Below are positions 35,391-46,810 of a stretch of DNA of 64,000 nucleotides, piece after piece (within the stretch, counting starts at the first letter, position 1; each line of letters opens with the position of its first letter). Both the position numbers and the translations under genes were made by a program. This DNA is from Mactra quadrangularis (Eukaryota; Mollusca; Bivalvia; Venerida; Mactridae), in NCBI GenBank assembly GCA_025267735.1, contig CM046308.1:36321267-36385266 (forward strand), written 5' to 3'. The notes below the pieces were generated by a model. The model was not told where the DNA came from and made no database searches. It worked only from the letters and a program-made list of their open reading frames with translations.

Positions 35391-35472
35391 CGTAACGGAA
35401 TGTGGCGGAATAACTCAATCTAAAGACAACTCAACCCGAGCCAACTCACTCCCCTACTAACGGGTTGAGTTG

Positions 35473-35646
35473 AGTAGTAGCAAATGGAGGGTACAAATTG
35501 CGAGCTCAAAATACCTTCTGAGCTGAAAAATACCTTTTTTAGTTTTTGATTCAAGGGAGAGTAATCTCGCTAAAGTCGCGTTTAACTATCACGGAGTTGT
35601 CTTGTCCTAGATCCGATGTTGAAGGTTTAACCATGAGCGACGACGG
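35473..35646 (+). repeat. Maverick left terminal inverted repeat
   Basis: It pairs with 40492-40668. Differences include one base in GATTCAAGGGA(G/C)AG and a 4-base TCTT insertion in the right copy. The repeat ends about 90 bp before the integrase start codon. Confidence 0.93.
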
Positions 35647-35733
35647 TTGAATCATTAAGTTGATATTAAAAGCGGGTGGTCAACGCGTGACACTCATTTC
35701 TTCTTAGAGTTTCACTCGCGTTAGATTGCAAAT

Positions 35734-36129
35734 ATGGAAGTCGCGGAGAAAAAACAGATTTTGGAACGTTATTATTTCACCACAAAAAAGCCCGCTGCTT
35801 TTGCTGGTGCTCAGAAATTGTTTAATGTTCTAGATAAGAAGTATCCTGGAACATTTACTGTGGAATTTATACAGCAGTGGCTAAATGATCAAGATGCTTA
35901 TTCTCTGCAGAAGTCGAGGAGACATAGATTCAAGACGGCCAGCGTGCGAGTCTCTGGAATTGGCGAACAACTAGATATTGATTTGTTGTCTATGGTCAAT
36001 TTAGTGGAGGAAAACGACGGCGTTCGATTCCTCCTGTGCGCTATAGACATACTCTCAAGAAAGCTGTGGGTGCAAGCGTTAAAGAACAAGACTGCCAAAG
36101 TGATATTAAGCATCATATATCGCTATTGA
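35734..36129 (+). pseudogene. Maverick integrase, C-terminally truncated
   Basis: The 131 codons begin MEVAEKKQILERYY, followed by AGAQKLFNVLDKKYPGTF and IQQWLNDQDAYSLQK, the usual N-terminal domain of Maverick retrovirus-like integrases. Next come LDIDLLSM with the first catalytic Asp (residue about 80) and FLLCAIDILSRKLWVQALKN, the second strand of the RNase H fold. The frame stops at 36127-36129, before the second Asp and the Glu of the DDE triad, so the product cannot catalyse integration. Family members are about 300 or more residues. The ATG lies 88 bp inside the terminal repeat, the usual position. The remainder was probably lost in the internal deletion. Confidence 0.88.
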
Positions 36130-38814
36130 ACTAGTTTATGTAAAGTCACTTACCTTTGTTAATAAGTTTTTTTTAATACCTTGATACATCTCCATAGAAA
36201 AATGAACGATGAAATCTGAGATATCATATAAATAACATTCTTTTCAAAACCTCTCCAGAGTAATCACATCCATTAAAGTTATGTAAATAATCATTTATTG
36301 ATAAAAAATATGAGACATAACGACCTCACTTGACCCGACTGTGTCCATGTAGTGAAACAAGCGCATCCCTAAACTTGACATTTTCAATTGCAATTTAAAG
36401 TTCATTAATCGGTGTATTTATAATTGTTTTATTCTAAAATTGGCTTGAAATTTTCAGCTTCTTCCAACAATTTCCAGTCATCGAGGTTCAACTGTATTTC
36501 AAATAGATAGTATACTCATTTGCAATGTCATGGTATTTAACCTTATAACTTCATATGAAAGGTGATCTTATCTCACTATACAAAAGATAGCAATAATTAA
36601 TATTCTTTTCAATTCGTCTCTCGGGTAACCATATACATTCAAGTTATGTAAATAGCTCACAGTTGATAAAAATGAAAAACGATCTTATTTGACCTGACTA
36701 TACAGTGCACTACATCGTTATATACATGATGTTTTTAAAAGTAGATTGCCGTTTAAGTCATTGTTTTGTTCACAAAGGAGGACATTAGACAGCATAGCTT
36801 TATATTGGACCTTACATAACACTTGTCTTTTCCAGTACACGCGAAATTACCTCTGCATTAAAGTTAAAAGTTCGTTAAATGTCGATCCTTCTGATCAATC
36901 ATTTTCAAATGAATTTCAAAATGAATGATTAAAGCTACTCGTTCACAGATTTGATTATTTTTTATGTTTTATGAATTTTCACGACTATGTTTAAATCTAA
37001 AGACCTTCCGTCGTTTCAGATTCTAACCATGTCAATGTGGAGCATACATTTTTGTCAAAACACAATTAAACGTATACTATAGTGTGATGAAGAGTGTCAC
37101 GGCATACAAGCGTGCTATTTCGACTCCTTTACATTAAATCTTACAGTTGTTGTAAAGTTGGATTTATACTAGGCAATATTACATAATAGTAGCCATTTAT
37201 TGAGAAATAATAATTAAAATATTGTATAATTAAGGGCACAAGTTAACTTTTAAGTTAGATCTATATTTATCAATTAGACAGAATTACTTCCCTTTGTAAA
37301 TATCTAAGGTTTCCATAGCAAATCTTCTGTGTGAGCTATTAAAGGCCCATTTCATATACTTGTAGTTTAAAACATACTGTATTATGTTGTATTTGTATTT
37401 ATAATAGTAATTAAGAGTTTTGAATACTTTAACTTGCCTTCTTGAGTCATACAGACTCAAATAAGCTACTATTTACTTCTTATTTAACCTTGTTGTTAAG
37501 TGGTCAGAGTTTTAGACCTAACCTTGACTTGGGGTATTTGCATACTGTTGTTTATAGTCACTGTAACTGTTATAAATCACTTCATAATTGTTTTATTGAC
37601 TAATTAACTTCATATCTATATCAGAATATTCATACTTTATGTTTATACTTATGTTATAACTTGTATTTTGTATCATTGTTCATTTAATATGGGTTAGAAC
37701 TATCATTATTCCAATTGATGGAACAGCCACTAGTAATTAGGGTATTTTGTAAGAGTTATCTCCCTTTTATATAGAACAAAGAAGATTTTCTTTGTTTAGG
37801 GGTTTATTGCAGAGTTACTTCCCTTGAATAATATAGGGGTCAGCACTAGTCCTGTCTAGGCACATAAGTATAGCTGCAGCTTGGAAAATTCTTCAGTCTG
37901 AAGTAAACACTTGAATTGGAAGGAACTCAAAATCTCTCTCTAGTATTAATTAGTAATTAATTAATTATTTTTCATATTTATACTTAAGTATTTTTGGAGC
38001 ATTTTTGTACTTTAAGCAATTGTTTAAGTAAGTTAAAGGTATAGTTTAATTTTATTTAGATTATTGTTTTAATTAGGTTTAATTGGTTTAAATAAGAACT
38101 TTTGATTATTTCCTGTTAACTGGCAGCCATTTTGAATTCCATTTTTAGATCTATTGTCTACATTTGGCTGTCATGATATTTTTCTAAGATCTCTCTGACT
38201 CATTTGATATTTAATATTTAGTTAAGAACTGTGTAGCTTTAACTAAATATTGAGTACCATCTTATTTTGTATATATTTTGTATATATTTAGTATTTTTTG
38301 GTTATTTTGTTAGTTTTAGTTCATTTTTGTCATAATATGTTATTAGACTTAGTTTAAGTTATTTTGCCTCATTTTTAGCTTTATTGTCATTAAGATCATT
38401 TTATTTAGGCCGTATTTGATGATGTTATTTGATATTATTTTGGTATTATTTGATAACTTTGGAAACTTGTTTAAATACTTAAACTTTGTCACATCTTTTT
38501 AGTTACATATTAAACTTGAGTCTTAGTTTTACTAGATCTTTGTTCTTAATATTTTTATTATATTGTTTTTACTTATTTCATGAGTTTATAGTTCTGTATA
38601 ACTTTAAATACAGTGGTGTCATCCTGACGAACGCATCATAAGAAAGATGCAGTGATTTTGATCACTTAATACAACTACTAGATTTCTTCTTAAGCAGACT
38701 ATCCTAGGATTCGAACTTACACGTCACATAGATTTGATTTGTCTTAGTTTTAGTATACGTCACTAGTTCTTACATAACGGAACTCTTCAGTTTCACTTCA
38801 CATACATATTTATA
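36130..38814. other. AT-rich interior of Maverick, no gene seen
   Basis: No long open frame. A fragment related to the left end of the 14787 MITE (CTACTCGTTCACAGATTTG) lies at 36937. The phrases GAGTTATCTCCCTTTT and GAGTTACTTCCCTTGA (37754-37830) recall dispersed mollusc repeats. It may include a later nested insertion, but its limits were not found. Confidence 0.5.
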
Positions 38815-38923
38815 TATAAAGCCTTTTTTCGTTCTTATAGTTATTATTCACACATGTATATATATATATAAAATATATATACATGTGTGAATAATAACTA
38901 TAAGAACGAAAAAAGGCTTTATA
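38815..38923. repeat. 109-bp near-perfect palindrome between Maverick gene blocks
   Basis: TATAAAGCCTTTTTTCGTTC and GAACGAAAAAAGGCTTTATA are the outer ends, and pairing continues through GTTATTATTCACACATGT to a TATATA-rich centre near 38869. Arms are about 52 bp. The right arm leads into the 3' side of the minus-strand C2H2 gene, so a transcription end signal is possible, and so is a deletion-junction hairpin. Confidence 0.93.
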
Positions 38924-39114
38924 AACTTTATTGATACGCACAATTTATAAACACAAACGCGAATATAATGTCCATCCAGTTTAAAGCACATATTTTCACA
39001 CTATTGATATCAGTTAAGCATTCTTATTTTTTCTCACTCTCAAATGGGAAAGAATCTCGAAGCACACGCGATAGTTCGGAAGCAGCCTTTACTGTCCTTG
39101 CTACGTCTCTTCTA

Positions 39115-39717
39115 TTAGGCACCCTCAGATGGTTGATTGTCTTTCTTTTCTGACAAATCTGGAAGGTCGTAGGCGTCTAAGACCTTATCAAACAAAAACT
39201 TGCGCTTGAGTATGGCGTATTTTAAAGCTTCCTCCTGGTCGAAATCTTCTTTGTCGACGAGCCTGTTGAACGTCTTCTTTATAGCGTTATAGATTGGATC
39301 TCTTTTCATCGCTTGGAACCATAACAATTTACGTTCGAAACTGTTCATCATCACCGTTCTGTAGACGCTTTTTAGGTCCTCAAAGGCGTCCTCCCTAGCC
39401 TCCTCGTCACTCAATTCGCTGTCGTCATCCATGATTGCAGCCACTTTGTTATCGTACTGTGACTGACACTTCTGGTACGCTTCGTCTATGATTTCGTTCC
39501 AAGGATCGATGTCTGAAGATGGCGAAGAGTCATCCTTTTCCGACACCATAGCTTCGTCACTAGAAGCAGCGTCACTTTCATCCAGTTTTCCAAAAATATC
39601 CTCTTTTTCGAGACTGTCAGACATGTCGTCCTCATTGTTGAAATGTGCTGATTTTTTGTGTCTAAGCATGTTATCTTTTCTACTGTACACTCTCAAACAG
39701 ACGTCACACTGAAACAT
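39115..39717 (-). CDS. Maverick-associated C2H2 zinc-finger protein
   Basis: The frame is open from 39759, but the first ATG is at 39717-39715, giving about 201 residues. It begins MFQCDVCLRVYSRKDNMLRH with a complete C2H2 finger (C-x2-C-x12-H-x4-H). An acidic Ser/Asp-rich linker follows (about 30-90), then a helical domain with FERKLLWFQAMKRDPIYNAI and EEALKYAILKRKFLFDKVL. Similar finger-plus-acidic-helical proteins are, from memory, common in invertebrate Mavericks; the role is unknown. The frame is intact. It lies five bases after the end of the upstream basic ORF on the same strand, consistent with co-transcription. Confidence 0.75.
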   Translation of the reverse strand: MFQCDVCLRVYSRKDNMLRHKKSAHFNNEDDMSDSLEKEDIFGKLDESDAASSDEAMVSEKDDSSPSSDIDPWNEIIDEAYQKCQSQYDNKVAAIMDDDSELSDEEAREDAFEDLKSVYRTVMMNSFERKLLWFQAMKRDPIYNAIKKTFNRLVDKEDFDQEEALKYAILKRKFLFDKVLDAYDLPDLSEKKDNQPSEGA

Positions 39718-39764
39718 CACCTTCAGAGTCCAAAGAATAAATGAGGCTAAACGATTCAAACCGC

Positions 39765-40133
39765 TCAGCTTAATACTGGTCCTATTGTGGCGATGTCTTT
39801 CAGTTTTTGTTTTCGACCGCCAGATGTCCTCCCACGATTCTTACTTCGCTTGTTGTTCTTGAGCGGCTCATCCGCGCGCTGTACGTGCGATGGTTTAAAT
39901 TCATCCATTCCATACACCGATATATCTTTTGGTTTCGCCTGGCGCTCGAGCATGCTTTTCGCTATAGCGGTCGTTTGCTCCGCGGGAAGAACCATACGAA
40001 TGTACACTTCAGTCGACGATTTTTTAGCTTTCAAACTTTTTTTGCCATTCTTTCGCACTGTACGAATAAGATCCTTTGCCGGTGACATTCTCCGTTTTCT
40101 ACTTTTCCCCTCAATATTAAATATATCCATCAT
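39765..40133 (-). CDS. Maverick small basic protein of unknown function
   Basis: The frame is open from 40172 (no ATG there). The first ATG pair is at 40133, giving about 122 residues rich in Lys and Arg: MMDIFNIEGKSRKRRMSPAK at the start, a middle segment EVYIRMVLPAEQTTAIAKSM, and a basic tail (NNKRSKNRGRTSGGRKQKLK). The tail suggests nucleic-acid binding or nuclear targeting. No named family was recognised. It lies directly upstream of the C2H2 gene and within the Maverick. Confidence 0.6.
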   Translation of the reverse strand: MMDIFNIEGKSRKRRMSPAKDLIRTVRKNGKKSLKAKKSSTEVYIRMVLPAEQTTAIAKSMLERQAKPKDISVYGMDEFKPSHVQRADEPLKNNKRSKNRGRTSGGRKQKLKDIATIGPVLS

Positions 40134-40348
40134 CGTTTTATGATCTTCACCCTCTGACAGACGAGTAAACACTGAACTGGTCGTTGTTGGATCAACCTAT
40201 TTAAAGTGTCGTGTGGTCGATGAAACCCCTTATGATAAAGCAAGTGTATTTAGTGTCTTAATTGGAAGAGGGTAATACGCATATTGCGTGATGAATGACA
40301 GAAACGATAGCACAAACATATCTCAAATACCCCCCTACCGGCCCCTGG

Positions 40349-40495
40349 AGGTATCTCTTCATACCTCATTTATTCCTCCTCATACCTCATTTATTCCTCC
40401 TCATACCTCAATTATCCTTCCTCATACCTCATTTATCTCTCCTCATACCTCATTTATCCCTCCTCATACCTCATTTATCACTCCTCATACCTTCG
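40349..40495. repeat. 21-bp tandem repeat, about seven units
   Basis: The unit is CATACCTCATTTATTCCTCCT. Because 21 is divisible by three, all frames stay open through it, giving repeats such as PHTSFIP on the plus strand, which are not thought to be real protein. It lies just inside the right Maverick terminal repeat. Confidence 0.92.
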
Positions 40496-40668
40496 TCGCT
40501 CATGGTTAAACCTTTAACATCGGATCTAGGACAAGAAAGACAACTCCGTGATAGTTAAACGCGACTTTAGCGAGATTACTGTCCCTTGATTCAAAAACTA
40601 AAAAAAGGTATTTTTCAGCTCAGAAGGTATTTTGAGCTCGCAATTTGTACCCTCCATTTGCTACTACT
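40492..40668 (-). repeat. Maverick right terminal inverted repeat
   Basis: Inverse of 35473-35646. It is bordered internally by a 21-bp tandem repeat array. Confidence 0.93.
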
Positions 40669-40743
40669 GGGTTGTCCCAACTTTGAGTTGAGTTATGCAC
40701 GGGTTGAGTTGTCTTCGGATTTAGTTGTCCCGTACCCATTACG

Positions 40744-43700
40744 TCCGCGAACAGTCGTTACTGAACACGCTGCAGGGTTTAGAAGAGAAGGTAATTAGTA
40801 ATTTCTTGGAGAAAGTCCTTTTAAACATGATATACATGTATAAATGCTTTACAGAATAAATAAAATGTATACAAAAACACACCAGATTTAACAATTCAGT
40901 AATCTATTACTTCTTGTCCTGCCGTTTTTTCAAACCTATTTTGACTTAACGGCGGCCTCAATGAGAAAGTGAGTTAGACAGTTATTATAATACAGTAACA
41001 GCCGAAAAGTTCAGCATGCGGAGACAGTATCAAAACTTACTACAGACAGTACAAAATTAATAATTAACTTTTTCATCATGAATTAAGCGCTTCGTATATG
41101 ATAAACGCGAGTCTGTAGCAAATCTGTTCACGGAGACGTGCGTGAAATACGTACGGTACGTGATTTAACCTGAACCTCGATTTAGGGGAGCAGATATTTT
41201 ACAATGTCTTAAAATATAAGTTAAGGATAAAATGTTCTTTAAAATGCCCCCCAACAGCACGAAATTTTATTGCAATTCTATAAAACTAAAAATTAATACA
41301 ATTTATCTCTGTCAACATGAGTAAATAAAAAAGGAGGACGCAAGTAAAAGAAATCACGAACTGCTCCTACCATGGACATCAGATTCTGACAACTCCAATT
41401 AGTCCGGCCAACACCAAGGATGACCTTGCACGAAAGGATGTAGAAAATGTTATTCAATTTATTGGTAGACCTGGTCTTACAGATTCCAAATCCGGTTGAT
41501 GCCACTTTGTCATCTTTGGGCAACTCCCAGAATCCAAGATGGCGACCAAGATGGCGGTTAGAGGCTAGATAATACATGCAAAATGTATTCTTACACATTA
41601 TGTTCTTAAAATGAAGGACAAAAGTGATTTCAACATCTGCGGATCCAGTTGGCTAAATTTTGTTATTCATATACAAATCTTTAAATTCAAAATGGCGGTC
41701 AAAATGGCGGATAAAGGGCAATTAGCCCAGTATATAAAGAGCAAACTGGCAGAAAGCGTCTGAGTGGTGTAGAAATTTATTTACTTAAGAATAGTTCATG
41801 TAATTAAAGAAACCGATTGATTTAACTAAGTTTTAGACTCAATCCCAATTAAGGTGGACATATGGGCATATTTTTTTTCATTTTTTTCATGTCGTCAAAT
41901 ATGAGTTTTAAATCAATTAAAGGCATTGTAGACATGTTCTGTACATAGTAAAAAAATCTTTTCAGCTGGGCTAGTATACTTTTTTAGATATAGGCTGGTG
42001 AAAGGTCTCACCTAGCATTAACAAATGTGCTCATGAAAATCGAATATGTGCTGCAAATTTCACTTTTTTAAAAGTAGTAATGGTCAAACTGTTGAGGAAT
42101 TCAATACGGTTGCATTCTATATGGTATTATGTTTCGGAATAAATGATAAAGACTGAAGAGTAAGCCAGATACTGTCAGAAAAACATAAATATTGAATACG
42201 CTATTTTCATTAGTTTTATTTGTTTTAAAAATGTCATTAATATCAATTGTTCCAGAACGATACAAACAAGTTTAATATAGAATAAAACTGTTTAAAATAG
42301 TTAGATACCATTGTCTTTGTGTTATAACAAAACGTTGTGTGCATGTGAACCACCACAAAGCAACCAATAAAGAATATAATTGTTGTCCCGTACGTTATCA
42401 AAATTGACTCGTACGTAATATACTTCAGTTTGGTCATCTGAACTATTGATAACTAAGTTAAACTGCAAGAATACAACTTACATTGTTGCGTAATTTGTTT
42501 TACAATTCAATGTACTTGTGTTTTACATATAAAACTGCGATAATATCTCTCAATTTCAATGATTACGCGAACCATTATCATTTTCCCAAGAGAACAACAT
42601 TCAACAATTTTGTGACAAAAACATAGCAATCTAACGCACAAACTAATAGAAACTATTTAGTAGTGGGGTAACATGTGATTTAAAACCATCAAATCACCGG
42701 CAAATGCATGTTTAGACAATTCTACAGTGTCCCGTACGTTATTAAATAAGTAAGATAATGTATGAACCTGATCAAATTATTGCAGTGTGTGCTAAAATGA
42801 TTCTAAAGTTATAATTTGATCAAACGATGCTTTGTTTTAATTTATTATTTCAAAGCTAGATGGTATTCAATATAGAACTATGCAAACTATTCATCATTTT
42901 TGGCAAATAACAAGTACTATACCTTATTTTCCCGTAACTCTTGTTAGTTACTTTTGAACATCATCAATTTTATTATAATTGCCGTTCCGATAATAGTTTC
43001 GTCTGTGAATATTAAATGCATGTTAAGGAACCTTACAAAAGCAATTTATCATAAATGTTCAGACGATTATCAATTATTGTGTCACATTTTGTCCCGTACG
43101 TTACGGACTCGTACGTTATTTTTCAATTTGTATTTACTGGTTTTTTGCGTGTCACAAATATGCACCAAAAATGAATTATAAAAACACTTTATAAACTTTT
43201 TATTTAATCATTGGAGATCAGTTCGATGAAGAATTTATATATTTATTTGAAAAGGTTTGTTAGATAATTTGATTTTACTAATTGTCCCGTTCGTTACGTG
43301 GTAAAAATTACGATTTATTTTTTAATGAATGAGCTCATAAATTACCGATACCAATAAAATGTCAGCTAAAATGAATATCTTATCATTAGGATATAACTTT
43401 ATGGACTTTACTTACACAAAAAAGTGTGTAAAAAGTGCAAAGCTGTGAGCTTAATGAAGCCTTTAAATGAATGTCCCGTACGTTATCGGATTTTGGAGAC
43501 AACGTTTGTTGTATGAGGTGTGAAAAAATATTTTTGAATTTACATTATAATATGTGTTTTTCTGAAGGATTTAGTTATAATTGACATAATAGATATATAT
43601 TTAATTGGAAATCTGTCTGAATTTTTTAACAATTTGAAGTTAACTTTAAGAATTTGTCATTGGAGACATAGGGATTTTCTACACCCTAGCTTAATTAAGT

Positions 43701-44150
43701 GACAATATTTTGAAAAAATAGAAGTTTTCTTCACGAAATATGTCGCTTATACTTTTACTATAGCATTATCACTTGTAACTATGCATTTCATTTACATAAA
43801 TTCTGTAAGTTAAATCCTGGAAACATGATAAACGTTGGAAACATTAAATGTACATTCTAAGCGGGAATGGGTCTTTAGGGTATAATAAACAATTATAAAT
43901 CCAAAATGGCGGCTTAAATGGCGGATATGATCTTATAGTTCAGTATATATAATATACATACATGGACGGAAACAAACATTTGTGGGTTTAAGTTTCAATG
44001 TTGTTTTTTTTGCTTTTGAATCTTTCTTAAGTTCGTAAAACTAGTTAATCCCACCTGATTATCTATTAGCAACTCAAGAATCAAGGTGGAGTCCAAGATT
44101 ACGGTAACGAAGCAAATTCAACCAGTTCTATTTTTTTAGCAATAATGTAA
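40744..44150. other. Gene-poor repeat region with recurrent CCCGTACGTTA
   Basis: No convincing gene. Blocks with AAAATGGCGGTCAAAATGGC (41690) and CCAAAATGGCGGCTTAAATG (43901) are direct repeats about 2.2 kb apart, each followed by CAGTATATA. Between them the motif TGTCCCGTACGTTA or a variant recurs at about 42386, 42728, 43090, 43285 and 43471, with looser copies at 42411 and 43109. Confidence 0.6.
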
Positions 44151-44169
44151 TGTAAATAATAGAGTGTTT

Positions 44170-44590
44170 TCATAATGGCCTTGTTATTTGGTTATAATGC
44201 CGTAGTGAATGCCATATCAGCCCTGAGGTTGAAGTCCAATATCATACAGTTAATTAATAATGTTTCTTTATTTACTGGATAATAAATAACAGGCTATTAT
44301 GAAAACACTTAAGTCACCATCGTCGCAGATAGGGACCCTATGAAAACACTCAGATTGTACCAACATTCAAAATGGTGGCTTTTTGTGGAAGAAAAAAATA
44401 CGGCCTTCATGAGAAAACTCAGCCATTATGAGATTCGGAATCAATCAAAATGCCTGAATCTCATAATAGCCGAGGCATTTATTAAAGGCCGTGTTTTTCC
44501 ATATTGGCCGATTATTTGGTTATAATGCCGTAGTGAACGCCATATCAGCCATGAATTTGAAGTCCAATATCATACAGTTTATTAATAATG
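44170..44590. repeat. Direct repeat pair of about 100 bp
   Basis: TTGGTTATAATGCCGTAGTG and AAGTCCAATATCATACAGTT occur at 44189-44251 and again at 44514-44579 in the same order, 326 bp apart. Identity is high but imperfect. Confidence 0.85.
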
Positions 44591-45654
44591 TTACTTATTT
44601 ACTGGATTTAAATTTGATAAATAATTGGAATGTACAAACTAATTTAATTTCCAAAATGTAAGCCATTTAAAAAGAAAAACGGGAAAATTAAATTGGATTA
44701 ATATACAGTTAACAGTAGACAATTTATTATTAATAATCTGAAACATATAAATAGCAAAATAAGCATGTGCCAAAAAATGTGGAAGAAACTAATTGAGCTC
44801 TATTATTATCATTACACAAACAATTATACAGTCTGACTTGACTAATCTAGACTAAATTAGAAAATGTGCTTAAATGTTCAAGTTTGCTTCAGTCTAATAT
44901 TACATAGCGATACCACAATTTCTCTGGTCGTTTTTGTATGTTGATAACAACATGTTCAAGTGACGACACAAATTACTGTTTACATAGTATTAAGCACTCA
45001 ACATCCTAAGCACATCACATGCAATGGTTAATTTTACATATTAATGCTTATTGTCTTAAGAAAGTATCCAAATGGATACTAGCTTATGGCCAAAAGATAT
45101 CATAACTGTCTTCACTTTCGATGTAGGATAGGTGAACCAGATTTAAAAGCATATTTTACACCCATGCTAATAGTGTACTTTCATTATGCTGTCAATAACT
45201 GACTGACTTACAACATTACATTTTGGACGAATGACAGTTGAACGTATTATTATAGAATTACAAGATAGATATTCCAAAATGAGTATCAGCACACCAATGT
45301 AGTCAGATAATTTTGGTACTCAGGGAATTGCAGCAACAGTTATAATTTGTTGTACAATTTTGTTGTCTGTGCTTCTCGTATCAAGTATCAAAGGTTAATG
45401 CGATTAAACATATATGTAATGTTACCGAAAACATGAAGAATCACCATATCTTGCAATGCATCATCTATAATGTTTGGAATGAAACATATTTGAATATTGC
45501 GAACAAGATCGACAAGTTATCTTAGCGTACCATTCTTCTTTGGGGGAGTCTTTGCAGTTGGTAGTAAATATACTCCAAATGTGTTTAGATACCAGGCCTG
45601 TTTAAACTTTTACACTGATGTATCAGATATGTTATGTGTTCTTTCAAGATATTT

Positions 45655-46810
45655 AGTCTTAGGTGAAACAAGACACTTCTAATTTTTCTACTTTGCCATA
45701 TTTTTGTAATTGATGAATCCCATAAAGCCACCATCTTGCACAGGGTAACACTATTTGCTAAATCATGAGCACAAGAACTGTGAGTCCAGTGCACAAATTA
45801 TTTTTGAAAAAAATACCTTGTTTATCGTTTGATTAAAATTTTGTGCGAATGATTCAACGCTACGAACGAAGCTAGGGAACTTTTGGGAAAAGAAAATGAG
45901 TGCTTTTTATGCGACGCGTGATGTCAATCAAATATTTGTCAGGCAAGAGATATCGCCGAAGAGCATGTGCTTGTTTATTTTATTAGTAATTGTTGTGACA
46001 CCTGAGTTGTTGAAGTGTTTTTGGGTACTGGTTATAGACAAGGGTCCGGGAAAGCTAGGCTTGGTGCGCTGGACGCCGTAATGTAAATAAACAAGGACAA
46101 AATGATAAGTTGTAGTCACATATGTTTCATTCAAAATCTAATTTCTTATAGCTAACAGCATTTACCAGTGTCACTCTAGTCAGATAATGATTCAAATTGT
46201 TTTTGCATTCAGAATAATTTTACTACTTTAAGAAATTTGATCGTTATAACCAAGCCTAGAGTTATTTTTCGTATAAACCGTGTGGTAATATGATATTGCT
46301 TCAAAATAGATTTTGTTTAAAATCCATTATTACAAAAGATATAACACGTCTGTGTTTCAATTGAATAACCCTCATTATCACGTGGTCTTTATTTGTAAGG
46401 CTATTCAAAACTTATATTTCTACTTAAAAGTTTGCAGACACACTCCTGACAATGAATAAGTTTGTTATCTTAGCGTTTATTGGTCGATTATTTCGAAATT
46501 TTACTTCCGTGTTGCTTTTCATTCAATTGAAATTATATAATAACGATCGCATAGTCGCATACTTCGTCTGGCGAGTATGCAAATATGTTGTGTATAAGTT
46601 TTATAAAACCGCAATTCACAAAGTAATTGTATAGATCATGTTACCTTTTTAATGAAAAGTGTTGACAATAATGCTAGAATGCAGGCACGAGTGCATTGCA
46701 AGTGAAACAAGACACTTCTGAATTTTCTACTTTGCTATATTTTTGTAATTTATCAATTCCTTAGAGCCACCATCTTGCACAGGGTACCACTATTTGCTAA
46801 ATCATGAGCT
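45655..46810. repeat. Direct repeats of about 110 bp flanking 0.94 kb
   Basis: GTGAAACAAGACACTTCT ... CACCATCTTGCACAGGGTA ... TTTGCTAAATCATGAG occurs at about 45662-45772 and 46699-46808. The copies are directly oriented. An LTR pair was considered, but there are no TG/CA ends or coding interior. Confidence 0.75.
46015..46090 (+). mobile_element. SINE family 2, tail fragment
   Basis: The stretch TACTGGTTATAGACAAGGGT ... AAAGCTAGGCTTGGTGCGCT followed by GGACGCCGTAATGTAAATAA matches the 3' third of the family 2 SINEs at 18331 and 58851. Confidence 0.85.

Larger units (their letters stand above)
35473..40668. mobile_element. Maverick/Polinton deletion derivative, 5.2 kb
   Basis: Both termini begin AGTAGTAGCAAATGGAGGGT, read inward, in terminal inverted repeats of about 175 bp (35473-35646 and 40492-40668) with only a handful of differences. 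Flanks GAGTTG (35467-35472) and GGGTTG (40669-40674) form a 6-bp duplication with one mismatch, and an AGT start with a 6-bp duplication is the Maverick signature. Cargo: truncated integrase (plus), C2H2 protein and basic protein (minus). DNA polymerase B, packaging ATPase, protease and capsid genes are absent. Full Mavericks are typically 15-20 kb, so most of the interior was lost. Confidence 0.92.
35391..40743. mobile_element. Older palindromic element split by the Maverick
   Basis: The left arm 35391-35438 (CGTAACGG ... AGACAACTCAACCCG) and right arm 40700-40743 (CGGGTTGAGTTGTCT ... CATTACG) are inverse of each other. They lie just outside the Maverick target duplication. This implies an earlier small inverted-repeat element as the landing site. 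Confidence 0.6.

Noticed and set aside
40288..40558. Open frames with a repeated seven-residue motif
   Set aside because: They are produced by the 21-bp tandem repeat, which keeps every frame open.
41293..41598. 101-codon minus-strand frame
   Set aside because: Includes translation of the AAGATGGCG-type dispersed repeat; no domain recognised.
45655..46810. LTR retrotransposon
   Set aside because: The direct repeats are only about 110 bp, lack TG/CA ends and enclose no coding or primer-binding sequence; part of the interior is a SINE tail.
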